A DNA stretch of 64,000 nt from Syntrophales bacterium (GCA_023229765.1 JALNYO010000016.1:26892-90891), one strand, 5' to 3'. Positions 48,170 through 57,946 are shown, numbered from the stretch's first letter. A program made the numbers and translations. The notes: generated from the sequence alone by a model not told the origin.

Positions 48170-48187
48170 GTCTGAAAGGAGACAGTC

Positions 48188-49732
48188 ATGGAGGAAAAAA
48201 TGGAGAAGGTATTAATTTTCGATACAACCCTGAGGGACGGCGAGCAGTCGCCGGGGGCCAGCATGAATCCGGAGGAGAAGCTCCGGATCGCCCGTCAGTT
48301 GGAGCGGATGGGGACGGATATCATCGAGGCCGGCTTCCCCGTTGCCTCGGAGGGCGACTTTGCCTCGGTGCAGCAGATTGCCCGGGAGATCAGGGGCTGT
48401 CAGATCGCGGCCTTGGCCCGGGCCAACAAGGACGACATCGACCGCGCCTGGCAATCCGTTGCCGAGGCGGCCAACCCCCGCATCCATACATTTATTTCCT
48501 CCTCCGACATCCATCTTCAGTACCAGCTCAAGAAGTCCCGCAGCCAGGTGCTCGAGGAGGCGATCGCCGCCGTCGCCCATGCCCACACCCTGACGGCCAA
48601 CGTGGAATTCTCGCCGATGGACGCCACCCGCAGCGACCGGGACTATCTCTGTCAGATGGTCGAGGCAGTCATCGCCGCGGGGGCGACAACGGTGAACATC
48701 CCCGACACGGTCGGTTACGCCATCCCCGATGAGTTCGGGGCGCTCATCGCCCTGCTCTTTAAGCGGGTGCCGAACATCGGTCAGGCGGTAATCTCCGTTC
48801 ACTGCCATAACGATCTGGGGCTGGCTGCGGCCAACACGCTGGCCGCCGTGCAAAACGGCGCGCGCCAGGTGGAGTGCACGATCAACGGGATCGGCGAGCG
48901 GGCGGGCAACTGCGCCCTGGAGGAGGTTGTCATGGCGCTCAAAACCCGCAAGGATCTCTTCGGCCTTTACACGGGGATCAAAAGCGAATACATCCACCAG
49001 GCCTCGCTGCTGTTGACGCAGATCACCGGCGTTCCCGTCCAGCCGAACAAGGCAATCGTCGGGGCCAACGCCTTTGCCCATGAATCGGGAATCCACCAGG
49101 ATGGGATGATCAAGGAGAAAATCACCTACGAGATCATGACCCCCCAGTCTGTTGGCATTTCGGAAAGCAGCATGGTGCTGGGGAAGCACTCGGGCCGCCA
49201 CGCCATCGCCAAGCGCCTCAAGGAGATTGGTTACGATCTGGCCGGGGCGGAGCTCAACCGGGTCTTTGTCCGCTTCAAGGAGCTGGCCGACGTGAAAAAG
49301 GCGATCTTTGACGAGGACCTCGAGGCGATCGTTTACGAAGAGACCTCCCGGCAGGAGGAAAAATACCGCTTTGTTTACCTGAACGTGGTCAGCGGCTCCC
49401 AGACGGTGGCCACGGCGACGATGCAGATGGAAGTGGACGGGAAGATGGTTCAGGACGCCGGATTTGGCGTCGGGCCGGTGGATGCGATTTTTACGGCGAT
49501 CCGCAAGATCACGCAAACCGACTACCCGCTTTTGAAATACGCGGTGAACGCCATAACCGGGGGGGCGGACGCCCAGGGCGAGGCCACGGTTCAGCTCAAA
49601 TTCGACGGCCGTTCCGCCGTGGGCCGGGGGGCTCATCCCGACGTGCTGGTTGCCTCGGCCAAGGCCTATATCAACGCGCTGAACCGTCTTGTCTGGTTGA
49701 GCAAGGATCTCCGCAAGGTTCCGGTTGTATAA
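48188..49732 (+). CDS. leuA: 2-isopropylmalate synthase
   Basis: LeuA condenses acetyl-CoA with 2-ketoisovalerate, the committed step to leucine. The 514-residue protein has FDTTLRDGEQSPGASM, the metal-binding HCHNDLGLAAANTLAA, GIGERAGNCALEEVVMAL and the C-terminal LeuA allosteric domain (about 390-514) with GVGPVDAIF. The C-terminal domain favours true LeuA and feedback by leucine. AAGGAGA precedes ATG 48188. It heads leuA-leuC-leuD; leuB is not here. Confidence 0.95.
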   Translation: MEEKMEKVLIFDTTLRDGEQSPGASMNPEEKLRIARQLERMGTDIIEAGFPVASEGDFASVQQIAREIRGCQIAALARANKDDIDRAWQSVAEAANPRIHTFISSSDIHLQYQLKKSRSQVLEEAIAAVAHAHTLTANVEFSPMDATRSDRDYLCQMVEAVIAAGATTVNIPDTVGYAIPDEFGALIALLFKRVPNIGQAVISVHCHNDLGLAAANTLAAVQNGARQVECTINGIGERAGNCALEEVVMALKTRKDLFGLYTGIKSEYIHQASLLLTQITGVPVQPNKAIVGANAFAHESGIHQDGMIKEKITYEIMTPQSVGISESSMVLGKHSGRHAIAKRLKEIGYDLAGAELNRVFVRFKELADVKKAIFDEDLEAIVYEETSRQEEKYRFVYLNVVSGSQTVATATMQMEVDGKMVQDAGFGVGPVDAIFTAIRKITQTDYPLLKYAVNAITGGADAQGEATVQLKFDGRSAVGRGAHPDVLVASAKAYINALNRLVWLSKDLRKVPVV

Positions 49733-49793
49733 AAGGGAAATATTTAGTATTAAAACACCCAGAAGGACCAAATAATTGAAGGAGAGAAACGCT

Positions 49794-51056
<1,263 letters not shown>

Positions 51057-51105
51057 CAGTCAACTACACCGGGGAGAAAATCCCCATCCGAAAGGACGTG
51101 ACTAT

Positions 51106-51591
51106 ATGAAATTCAAGGGAAAAATATGGAAATTCGGCGATAACATCGACACCGACGCGATCATCCCGGCGCGCTATCTGAACATCTGGGATCCCCAGGG
51201 GCTGGCCGCCCACTGCATGGAAGACGCATCGCCCGAGTTCGCAAAGCTGGTAAAGCCCGGCGACATCATTGTCGGCGGCGAGAATTTCGGCTGCGGCTCC
51301 TCACGGGAGCATGCCCCCATTGCCATCAAGGCCGCCGGGGTCGCCTGCGTGGTGGCCAGGAGTTTCGCCCGCATCTTCTACCGCAACTCCTTCAACATGG
51401 GGCTGCCGATCTTCGAGTCCCGGGAACTTTGGGAAAAGGTGCAGGAAGGGGAGGAAATCGAGGTTGACGCCGACGCCGGGTTTATCCGGACAGGCGCGGC
51501 GCTCCTGCCGATCCAGCAGGTGCCGCCCTTCATGCAGGAACTCATTGCCGACGGCGGCCTGATGAATCACATCGCCCGCAAAGGGTTATAA
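51106..51591 (+). CDS. leuD: 3-isopropylmalate dehydratase small subunit
   Basis: The 161-residue swivelling subunit has WKFGDNIDTDAIIPARYL, the signature GGENFGCGSSREHAPIAIKAAG and SFARIFYRNSFNMGLPI. It completes the active site of LeuC. It lies 49 bp after leuC on the same strand. Confidence 0.96.
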   Translation: MKFKGKIWKFGDNIDTDAIIPARYLNIWDPQGLAAHCMEDASPEFAKLVKPGDIIVGGENFGCGSSREHAPIAIKAAGVACVVARSFARIFYRNSFNMGLPIFESRELWEKVQEGEEIEVDADAGFIRTGAALLPIQQVPPFMQELIADGGLMNHIARKGL

Positions 51592-51593
51592 AA

Positions 51594-51845
51594 ATGGAGG
51601 GACGCGCTTAGAGAGCTTTGAATTTCTCCCGAAATGTTGTTAATTGTCATTCCCGTGAAAACGGGAATCTGGTCTTTTCGGGAACTTATAGATTATGAAC
51701 ATTAAGCTTCGCTTTCCCGCCTGCGCGGGAATGACAAAAGGGTATAGATTTTCAAAGCTCTCGCTTAAGTCGCGTCCGAGGCGGTTGTTTGAAAGGTAAC
51801 CCATCACAAATCAACAATTTATGCATGTATTTTCAGGCGAAAAAA
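51594..51845. repeat. Repeat C copy 3, interrupted by element E
   Basis: GGAGGGACGCGCTTA at 51596-51610 and, after the insert, AGTCGCGTCCGAGGCGGTTG then CACAAATCAACAATTTATGCATG match the uninterrupted copy at 30341-30430. Lies between leuD and the deoxyhypusine-synthase-like gene. Confidence 0.7.
51611..51762. mobile_element. MITE-like element E (152 bp), inserted in repeat C
   Basis: Ends GAGAGCTTTGAA and TTCAAAGCTCTC are perfect inverted repeats. GCTTA is duplicated on either side (51606-51610, 51763-51767). Inside are ATTCCCGTGAAAACGGGAAT, one micro-repeat at 51693-51714 and CCCGCCTGCGCGGGAATGAC. Confidence 0.85.
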
Positions 51846-51884
51846 TAGACGATGTTTATCAAAATAAGACAGGAGACGCTTGTT

Positions 51885-52943
51885 ATGAAGAAGAAGGATA
51901 ATGTTAAAAACCCGAAGTTTAATGTTCATGCCAAGAAAGAGCTGCTGAAGAATCCGGTGCAGCATATCGACATTTCCTCCTTCGACGCGACCCCGATCGT
52001 GGAGGCGATGAAGGGGATGTCCTTTACGGCCCGGGACCTGGCGGTGGCGGCTGACACCTACGACCGCATGCTCGCCGAGAAAAAGTGCGGGATATTCCTG
52101 ACGATTGCCGGCAGCACCAGCGCTGCCGGCTGCATGCAGATTTACGTCGATCTGGTAAGAAACAACATGGTGGATGCGATCGTCGCGACCGGGGCGACCG
52201 TCGTCGACATGGATTTTTTCGAGGCGCTGGGCTTCCGCCATTACCAGGGCACCCCGTTTGTGGACGACCGCGTTTTGCGCAGCCTCTACATTGACCGGAT
52301 TTACGACACCTATATCGACGAAGAGGAGCTTCAGGTCTGCGACCAGACGATTCAGAAAATCGCCGACGGCCTTGAACCGCGGCCCTACTCGTCGCGGGAA
52401 TTCATCCGGGAGATGGGGCGCTACCTCGTGGAAAACTCCGTCAAAAAGGATTCGCTCGTGCAGACGGCCTTCGAGCATGATGTGCCGATCTTCTGCCCCG
52501 CCTTTTCGGACAGCAGCGCCGGTTTTGGCCTGGTTATGCATCAGGTGAAACACCCGAAAAAGCATCTTTCGATTGATTCGGTAAGGGATTTTCTGGAGCT
52601 TACCCAGATCAAGATCAAGGCGAAAACGACGGGGCTTTTGATGATCGGCGGCGGCTCCCCGAAGAACTTCGCCCAGGACACGGTGGTCTGCGCCGAGATA
52701 CTGGGGAAGGACGCGCCGATGCACAAGTATGCGATTCAGATCACCGTTGCCGACGTCCGGGACGGGGCCTGCTCCAGTTCCACGCTCAAAGAGGCGAATT
52801 CCTGGGGAAAGGTGGACATCACAAACGAACAGATGGTCTATGCGGAGGCAACCTCGGTGCTGCCCCTTCTGGCAAGCTATGCATATCACAAGGGAAATTG
52901 GAAGAAGCGCCAGCCGTGGCGTTTCGCCAAGCTGTTCGATTGA
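51885..52943 (+). CDS. Deoxyhypusine synthase-like protein
   Basis: The 352-residue protein resembles deoxyhypusine synthases: FLTIAGSTSAAGCMQIYVDLVRNNMVDAIVATGA for NAD binding, CPAFSDSSAGFGLVM, GGGSPKNF, and EANSWGKVDI, where the Lys matches the catalytic Lys of the eukaryotic enzyme. Bacteria lack eIF5A, so bacterial members may act in homospermidine-type polyamine chemistry or another route. ATG 51885 is chosen because AGGAGA lies upstream; the earlier ATG at 51852 has none. Codons 11-16 overlap a sequence like the micro-repeat. Confidence 0.88.
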   Translation: MKKKDNVKNPKFNVHAKKELLKNPVQHIDISSFDATPIVEAMKGMSFTARDLAVAADTYDRMLAEKKCGIFLTIAGSTSAAGCMQIYVDLVRNNMVDAIVATGATVVDMDFFEALGFRHYQGTPFVDDRVLRSLYIDRIYDTYIDEEELQVCDQTIQKIADGLEPRPYSSREFIREMGRYLVENSVKKDSLVQTAFEHDVPIFCPAFSDSSAGFGLVMHQVKHPKKHLSIDSVRDFLELTQIKIKAKTTGLLMIGGGSPKNFAQDTVVCAEILGKDAPMHKYAIQITVADVRDGACSSSTLKEANSWGKVDITNEQMVYAEATSVLPLLASYAYHKGNWKKRQPWRFAKLFD

Positions 52944-52961
52944 GATTTTGCCCGGGGAAGG

Positions 52962-53309
52962 CTAAAGAGCGTGCGTATCTGAAACGGCCTTCTCCAGGGC
53001 ATCTTTAATAAAGGCGTTCAATGTTTTTCCTTCGTCCATGGCATGAGAGACAAGCTGCTGGTGCAGGAAAGGATCGAGGCGGATATTGAAGGAACCTTTG
53101 AAGGGTTTTTCTGGCTGCTTGTCGGTTTCCCTGCAAAATTCGAGATAATCTTCGACGGCTTCCTCGAAGGCTGTCCGCAGCGAAACAACGTCGGTTCCCT
53201 CATAGCTGATCAAGGCGCGGATGAACTCCAGTTTCCCGTAGAAAGCCTTATCGTCATCGTTGTAATGGACAGAACCGAAATAGCCCTTGTATTCCATCGT
53301 GTCTTTCAT
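52962..53309 (-). CDS. hicB: HicB-like antitoxin
   Basis: The 115-residue protein has a partial RNase H-like HicB fold (YKGYFGSVHYNDDDKAFYGKLEF) and a C-terminal ribbon-helix-helix (FNIRLDPFLHQQLVSHAMDEGKTLNAFIKDALEKAV). It should neutralise HicA and repress the operon. Its ATG overlaps the hicA stop by 4 nt. Confidence 0.9.
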   Translation of the reverse strand: MKDTMEYKGYFGSVHYNDDDKAFYGKLEFIRALISYEGTDVVSLRTAFEEAVEDYLEFCRETDKQPEKPFKGSFNIRLDPFLHQQLVSHAMDEGKTLNAFIKDALEKAVSDTHAL

Positions 53310-53560
53310 TTGATATTTCCCCTCTTTAAAATTTCTTCAACCTGCTCAATCTGGTATCGCTTCAATATCGGGGTGGGGTGGGACCGGTGCAAAATGATCG
53401 GATCGGCTGTCTGATGGTCGAAACGTACGCGCGATCCTCCGGTTTTCCCTGCTTTTGCCGACCTGTATCCAAAGCCTGTCAGCAGAGCCGTCAGTTCATC
53501 CCACGAGAAGTCAAGCGGATGGGTGAGAAATCGCTTTACCAGCTTGTCATGTTTGCTCAT
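53306..53560 (-). CDS. hicA: HicA-like toxin
   Basis: The 84-residue product has the HicA double-stranded RNA-binding fold with GFGYRSAKAGKTGGSRVRF and the catalytic-His region ILHRSHPTPILKRYQIEQVEEILKR. MSKHDKL at 53560 is chosen because GAGG lies 7 nt upstream; the longer frame runs through the tRNA gene. This mRNA interferase is longer than the minimal HicA (about 60 residues). Confidence 0.88.
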   Translation of the reverse strand: MSKHDKLVKRFLTHPLDFSWDELTALLTGFGYRSAKAGKTGGSRVRFDHQTADPIILHRSHPTPILKRYQIEQVEEILKRGNIK

Positions 53561-53714
53561 CAATATGCCTCGTCTTGCAGGATACCAAAGGCCCACAAGA
53601 AAGGCAATCGAAAAAACTAAATTTGGTTGCAGTTTTCTGGCAAGAAAAAACCAGCTATTTCTAACTGGTTTCTCTTCTTCTTTGGACTGTGAAAAACGTT
53701 GTAAAACTATGGAT

Positions 53715-53790
53715 TGGTGGAGATGAGGGGGCTCGAACCCCTGGCCTCGGCGTTGCGAACGCCGCGCTCTCCCAGCTGAGCTACATCCCC
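53715..53790 (-). tRNA. tRNA-Ala (anticodon CGC)
   Basis: The reverse strand folds into a full cloverleaf: acceptor GGGGATG/CATCTCC (one G-U), D arm GCTC/GAGC, anticodon stem CGGCG/CGCCG with loop TTCGCAA, T stem AGGGG/CCCCT with TTCGAGC. CCA is encoded. The anticodon is CGC. The HicAB pair lies directly downstream. Confidence 0.95.
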
Positions 53791-53893
53791 GAGAGATTGA
53801 CAAAACCGGACGAAAAACCCTTCCGGAAAACTGGCGCGTTACATATACGATTCACGTCCGGGCTGTCAAGAAATAGTTGCCGTTTCCTTTTTC

Positions 53894-53922
53894 TTGACAC
53901 GAGCGTCGTCTTTTTTTATAGT
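53894..53922 (+). promoter_or_regulatory. Sigma-70-type promoter upstream of pilT
   Basis: TTGACA at 53894-53899, 17-bp spacer, TATAGT at 53917-53922, 137 bp before the pilT start. The box sequences are close to consensus. Confidence 0.7.
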
Positions 53923-54058
53923 CGCCGCACATTGCTTTCCAAACTTCGAGAATGTAATATTGGGCGGCGCTGTTTTCAGGCAGGGCGCCATTGCAGAAAG
54001 TGGCGCCAATTATCCGTAAACATTCGATCCTTTACTTATAACCTTAAGGAGATTATCC

Positions 54059-55141
54059 ATGGCAAAAATCGATGCGTTTTTCCAGTTGATGCACGACGAG
54101 GGGGCATCCGACCTGCACTTGGTGACCGGGCAGCAGCCGGCCATCCGGATTCGCGGGGATATTGAACGGGTAAAATACGATGTCCTGACCAACGACGGCC
54201 TCAAGGCGATGCTCTACGAGATTGCCCCCGAACATAAGGTCAAGCAGTTCGAGGAGACCGGCGATGTTGACTTTGCCTACGAGATTCCGGGTCTTGCCCG
54301 TTACCGCGCCAATTTTTTTCAGCAGCAGTTCGGCTGCGCGGCCGTTTTCCGGGAGATTCCCAGTACAATTGTTTCCGCCCAGCAATTAGGTCTGCCCCCG
54401 GTTATCTCCAAACTGGCGTCGCTTCCGCGGGGGCTGGTGCTGGTTACGGGGCCGACCGGCAGCGGCAAGTCAACAACGCTTGCGGCAATCATCAATGAGG
54501 CCAATATCACCCGGAAGGATCACATCATCACGATTGAGGACCCGGTGGAATTTGTCCACCAGAGCCAGTCCTGCATCGTGAACCACCGGGAAGTGGGGCG
54601 GCATACGAAGTCCTTCACGGCGGCGCTCCGGGGCGCGCTCCGCGAAGATCCGGACATCATTCTTGTCGGCGAGCTCCGCGATCTGGAGACGATCTCGCTG
54701 GCCGTCGAGGCGGCCTCCACCGGCCATCTCGTTTTCGGAACGCTGCACACGACAAGCGCCGCCAAAACGGTTGACCGGGTCATCGAGGTGTTCCCGGCGA
54801 GTGAACAGATGCAGATCCGCTCGACGCTCTCCGACGGGCTCCGGGCGATTGTCGCCCAGGTTCTCTTCAAAAGGATAGACAAGAAGGGGCGCTGCGCGGC
54901 GCTGGAAATTCTGATCGCCAATTCCGCGGTGCGGAACCTGATCCGCGAATCCAAGACCTTCCAGATTCCCTCGATGATGCAGACCGGTAAGAAATACGGG
55001 ATGCAGCTCCTCGACGACGCGATCATGGAGCTTTTGACGAAGGGCTGGATCAGCGGCGACGAGGCTTACCTGAAGGCAAACGACAAGACGCGGTTCCGGC
55101 AGTTTTTGAAGACCCCGCCGACCGATTTTACCGAGGCCTGA
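54059..55141 (+). CDS. pilT: Type IV pilus retraction ATPase PilT
   Basis: PilT powers pilus depolymerisation for twitching. The 360-residue ring ATPase has SDLHLVTGQQPAIRIRG, Walker A GPTGSGKSTTLA (about 130-141), the Asp box ITIEDPVEFVH, Walker B ILVGELRDLETI and the His box GHLVFGTLHT. The AIRNLIRE-like ending (AVRNLIRESK) is present. AAGGAG precedes the ATG. A second PilT-like gene follows after 36 bp. Pilins and pilB are not in the window. Confidence 0.95.
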   Translation: MAKIDAFFQLMHDEGASDLHLVTGQQPAIRIRGDIERVKYDVLTNDGLKAMLYEIAPEHKVKQFEETGDVDFAYEIPGLARYRANFFQQQFGCAAVFREIPSTIVSAQQLGLPPVISKLASLPRGLVLVTGPTGSGKSTTLAAIINEANITRKDHIITIEDPVEFVHQSQSCIVNHREVGRHTKSFTAALRGALREDPDIILVGELRDLETISLAVEAASTGHLVFGTLHTTSAAKTVDRVIEVFPASEQMQIRSTLSDGLRAIVAQVLFKRIDKKGRCAALEILIANSAVRNLIRESKTFQIPSMMQTGKKYGMQLLDDAIMELLTKGWISGDEAYLKANDKTRFRQFLKTPPTDFTEA

Positions 55142-55177
55142 GCGGATACGGAAAGACACGTTGGAAGGAGGCAGGAG

Positions 55178-56353
55178 ATGAGAAAGCAGGAGATCGATTT
55201 TATTCTGGGAAAGATGCTCGACTCGCATGATAATGTATCCGATTTGAACATCACAGTCGGCAAACCCTTTCAGGTGGAAGCTTCCGGGCAGCTCACCGGG
55301 GTTGAGATGTTGCCGTCGTTTCCCGAATTGACACCCTTTCAGGCGGAGATATTTGCGCTCAACCTGATCAACCGTGATCGGCGGCTGACGGAGATTCTCC
55401 TTGCGCAGGGCTCGTGCGATTCCTCGTATGAGCTCCCCGGCAAGGCGCGCTTCCGCGTCAATATTTTCTCCCAGCGGGGGAACTACTCGATCGTGCTGAG
55501 GAAACTGGAAACCAAGATTCCCTCCTTTGGGGATATGAACCTGCCGGAGGCGTTCCACAAGATGGCCGAGGAGAAAAACGGGATCATCCTCGTCACCGGC
55601 GCCACGGGGAGTGGAAAATCAACCTCGCTGGCGGCGGTTCTCAACGACATCAACGAACGAAAAGCGGTGCACATCATCACCCTCGAAGATCCGGTGGAAT
55701 TTTCCCATCCCCACAAGAAGGCCACCTTCAACCAGCGGGAGATGGGAAGCGATTTCGACACGTTTGCCAGCGGCCTGCGCGCCGCCCTGCGCCAGGCCCC
55801 GAAGGTGATTCTGGTCGGCGAGATGCGGGACCGGGAGACGGTCGAGATCGCCCTGTCCGCGGCGGAGACGGGGCATCTGGTCGTCAGCACCCTCCATACG
55901 GTGGACGCCGGCCAGACCATCAACCGCATTCTCGGGATGTTCCCCGCCGAGGAGGAAATCCAGATGCGGATACGGCTTTCCGACACGGTCCGCTGGATCG
56001 CCTGCCAGCGGCTGCTCCCCAAAGTGGGGGGAGGGCGCGTTGCCGCCTTTGAAATCATGGGCGCCAATATGCGGGTCAGGGATACGATCCTGAACGGCGA
56101 GTCGGACGGGAAGACCTTTTATGAGATCATCCAGGCGGGGAAGGCCTTTGGGATGATTACCTTTGATGACTACATCGTCGAGCTGTTCAGCAAGGGAGAA
56201 ATCACCGAAGAAACGGCGAAGGCGTACGCCTCCAACAAAGGGATCGTCGGCCGCGGCATCGATTCGGTGAAAAGTGCGCGGGGACAGGAAACGACGGATA
56301 TCGGCAAGCTCCAGGTTGACAAGGGGTACGGGAGACCGGAGAGAAAATTCTGA
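55178..56353 (+). CDS. PilT/PilU-like retraction ATPase paralogue
   Basis: The 391-residue paralogue has SDLNITVGKPFQVEASG, Walker A GATGSGKSTSLAA, IITLEDPVEFSHP, ILVGEMRDRETVEIALSAAETGHLVVSTLHT and VRDTILNGESDGKT. It differs from PilT in its N-terminal region and longer C-terminus (about 30 extra residues). Paired PilT paralogues occur in several Deltaproteobacteria. GGAGG stands upstream. It probably modulates retraction with PilT. Confidence 0.9.
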   Translation: MRKQEIDFILGKMLDSHDNVSDLNITVGKPFQVEASGQLTGVEMLPSFPELTPFQAEIFALNLINRDRRLTEILLAQGSCDSSYELPGKARFRVNIFSQRGNYSIVLRKLETKIPSFGDMNLPEAFHKMAEEKNGIILVTGATGSGKSTSLAAVLNDINERKAVHIITLEDPVEFSHPHKKATFNQREMGSDFDTFASGLRAALRQAPKVILVGEMRDRETVEIALSAAETGHLVVSTLHTVDAGQTINRILGMFPAEEEIQMRIRLSDTVRWIACQRLLPKVGGGRVAAFEIMGANMRVRDTILNGESDGKTFYEIIQAGKAFGMITFDDYIVELFSKGEITEETAKAYASNKGIVGRGIDSVKSARGQETTDIGKLQVDKGYGRPERKF

Positions 56354-56372
56354 GGCAGACGAGGAGCTGATT

Positions 56373-56834
56373 ATGGAAGAACAGAAGGGCAGTGGAACCG
56401 CGGGAGAAATATCCGCTCTGGTTTGCGAAGCGGATCAGGATTTGCGCGGCCGGATCGGCAACAGCTTGAAACTGAGGGGCTATAATCCAACCTTTGCGGA
56501 AACGGCTGCGGACGCAATCGGAAAAATGCGGCTGCAGCTCTTCAACGTCGTGGTCGTGGATGAACTTTTCGATGCGGCAGGCCCGGAGGCCAACGAGGTT
56601 CTTAAATATCTGGGAAACCAGAACATGACGACGAGAAGGCGCTTCTTTGTGGCTTTGGTAGGCCGGGATTTACGGACAAACGACAACATGGCCGCCTTCA
56701 GCCACAGCGTAAATATTGTCGTAAATGCCGGGAATATCGATGAGATAGGCGATATCGTCAAGCATGGCGCAGCGGATAACGCCGAGTTTTATCAGATTTT
56801 CAATGAGACGCTGAAGAAGGTCGGCAAGGGCTGA
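56373..56834 (+). CDS. Receiver-domain-like protein after the pilT pair
   Basis: The 153-residue protein folds like a receiver domain (ALVCEADQDLRGRIGNSLKLRGYNPTFAETAADAIGKM, then NVVVVDELFD with the acidic position) but lacks the usual D-D pocket: the first acidic pair is ED/AD and the Lys region is not obvious. No output domain follows. MEEQKG at 56373 is chosen because GAGGAG precedes it. It may be a phosphorylation-independent partner of the ATPases. Confidence 0.65.
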   Translation: MEEQKGSGTAGEISALVCEADQDLRGRIGNSLKLRGYNPTFAETAADAIGKMRLQLFNVVVVDELFDAAGPEANEVLKYLGNQNMTTRRRFFVALVGRDLRTNDNMAAFSHSVNIVVNAGNIDEIGDIVKHGAADNAEFYQIFNETLKKVGKG

Positions 56835-56843
56835 AAACACCTT

Positions 56844-57785
56844 TTAAAGCGTCTTTACCCTATTGAGGATTGCGGCGGCGAGATCATTTTTGTCCTGGGC
56901 GGCGTAGCAGGAGGCCAGGCGCAGCAGGTAGAAGGCGTTTTGCGGTTCCGCGGCAGTCGCCCGGGCGTATGACTCAGCCGCCCCGATAAGATTTCCGCTT
57001 TTTTGCAGCAAATCCCCCAAACGCCGCCAGCATTCCCCGGCGGCGGCCGGCTTCACGGAGGCGGCGCGGCCAAACGCCGCGAAAGCCGCGTCCAGTTGTC
57101 CCAGGCAAACGAAGCACTCGCCGATAGCCATGGAGTAAACAGGATTGTCCGGCTGCTGCACAGCGCAGTCATTCCAGACAGCGATTGCTTTTTCCAGGGC
57201 TTCCGCCTGCAGCAGCGCGCCGGCAAGACGATCAAGATAGACGACAGCCGCCTCGGGGTCGCTTTGGGCTGCCCGCTGGTAGGCGGATTCTCCATCTTCT
57301 ATATTTCCCGTAGCGATTAACGCGCCTCCAAGCGCCCCCCATGCTTCCGGAGCGTCCGGGTCGAGTTTCACCAGTTTTCTATAAATATCAACTGCTTCGG
57401 TAGTAAGCCCGGCCCGCAGACTGGCCTCCGCCATTGTCTGGAGAAAACCAGCGTCATCCGGTTTTACTGCGGCGGCGCGCCGGCAGACCGCAAGCAGCGC
57501 CTCCCAGTTTTCTTCCTCCCGGTGAATGCGCACCAGCTCATCGAAGGCAAAATCGGCGACGAGCCCGCGCGCCAGCTCCCGGCGGAAGAGCTCTTCGAAG
57601 CACTCAACCGCCGCTGCCCGCTGCCCGCTGTCATTAAGAGCCCAGGCCAGGCAAAGGAGATGGGAGTCTTCATCCGGATTTTCTTCCGCCAATTTTTTGT
57701 ACAGAACCGCCGCTTCGTCCGGAAGACCGGCCGCGTTCAATTCGTCAGCCCGGAGGCGCAGGGGAGAAATGTAGTTATCGCTCAT
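56844..57785 (-). CDS. Tetratricopeptide repeat protein
   Basis: The 313-residue protein consists of about eight to nine TPR units (A-x-x-Y-x-x-A patterns such as DEAAVLYKKLAEENPDE, TEAVDIYRKLVKLDPDAPEAWGALG, EDGESAYQRAAQSDPEA and GAAESYARATAAEPQNAFYLLRLA). No signal peptide or other domain is visible. It is convergent with the pilT group (9-bp gap) and may act as a scaffold. Its start lies right at the end of repeat B, without a clear ribosome-binding site. Confidence 0.8.
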   Translation of the reverse strand: MSDNYISPLRLRADELNAAGLPDEAAVLYKKLAEENPDEDSHLLCLAWALNDSGQRAAAVECFEELFRRELARGLVADFAFDELVRIHREEENWEALLAVCRRAAAVKPDDAGFLQTMAEASLRAGLTTEAVDIYRKLVKLDPDAPEAWGALGGALIATGNIEDGESAYQRAAQSDPEAAVVYLDRLAGALLQAEALEKAIAVWNDCAVQQPDNPVYSMAIGECFVCLGQLDAAFAAFGRAASVKPAAAGECWRRLGDLLQKSGNLIGAAESYARATAAEPQNAFYLLRLASCYAAQDKNDLAAAILNRVKTL

Positions 57786-57880
57786 TTCATCTGAAAATAT
57801 AACTCAACTTACTGAAAATATTGCATCCAACTTCCCTCACCTTCAAGGGGAGGGAAAGGGTGGGGATGGGTTCGCCCCTA
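57786..57880. repeat. Repeat B copy 3 (uninterrupted)
   Basis: TTTCATCTGAAAATATAACTC, AACTTCCCTCACCTTC and AGGGTGGGGATGGGTTCGCC match repeat B at 42844-43144. It shows the host sequence before MITE-A insertion there. Confidence 0.75.
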
Positions 57881-57886
57881 TTTAAG

Positions 57887-57920
57887 AAAAGGCCCCGGTA
57901 TTTTACCCCCGGAGCCTTTT
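57887..57920 (-). terminator. Terminator of the HesB-like selenoprotein gene
   Basis: AAAAGGCCCCGG at 57887-57898 and CCGGAGCCTTTT at 57909-57920 form a 12-bp stem with one mismatch, with T-rich ends in both directions. Confidence 0.65.
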
Positions 57921-57946
57921 CTTGCTAACATCGTGACTGCACTAAT

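Noticed and set aside
47910..48187. T-box riboswitch in the leuA leader
   Set aside because: I see no T-box consensus or specifier-loop layout; the ORF plus terminator fits peptide-mediated attenuation better.
53561..53803. N-terminal extension of HicA
   Set aside because: This part of the frame is antisense/shadow translation of the tRNA-Ala gene and its flank.
54470..55558. 362-codon minus-strand frame across both pilT genes
   Set aside because: Antisense shadow spanning two clear PilT genes.
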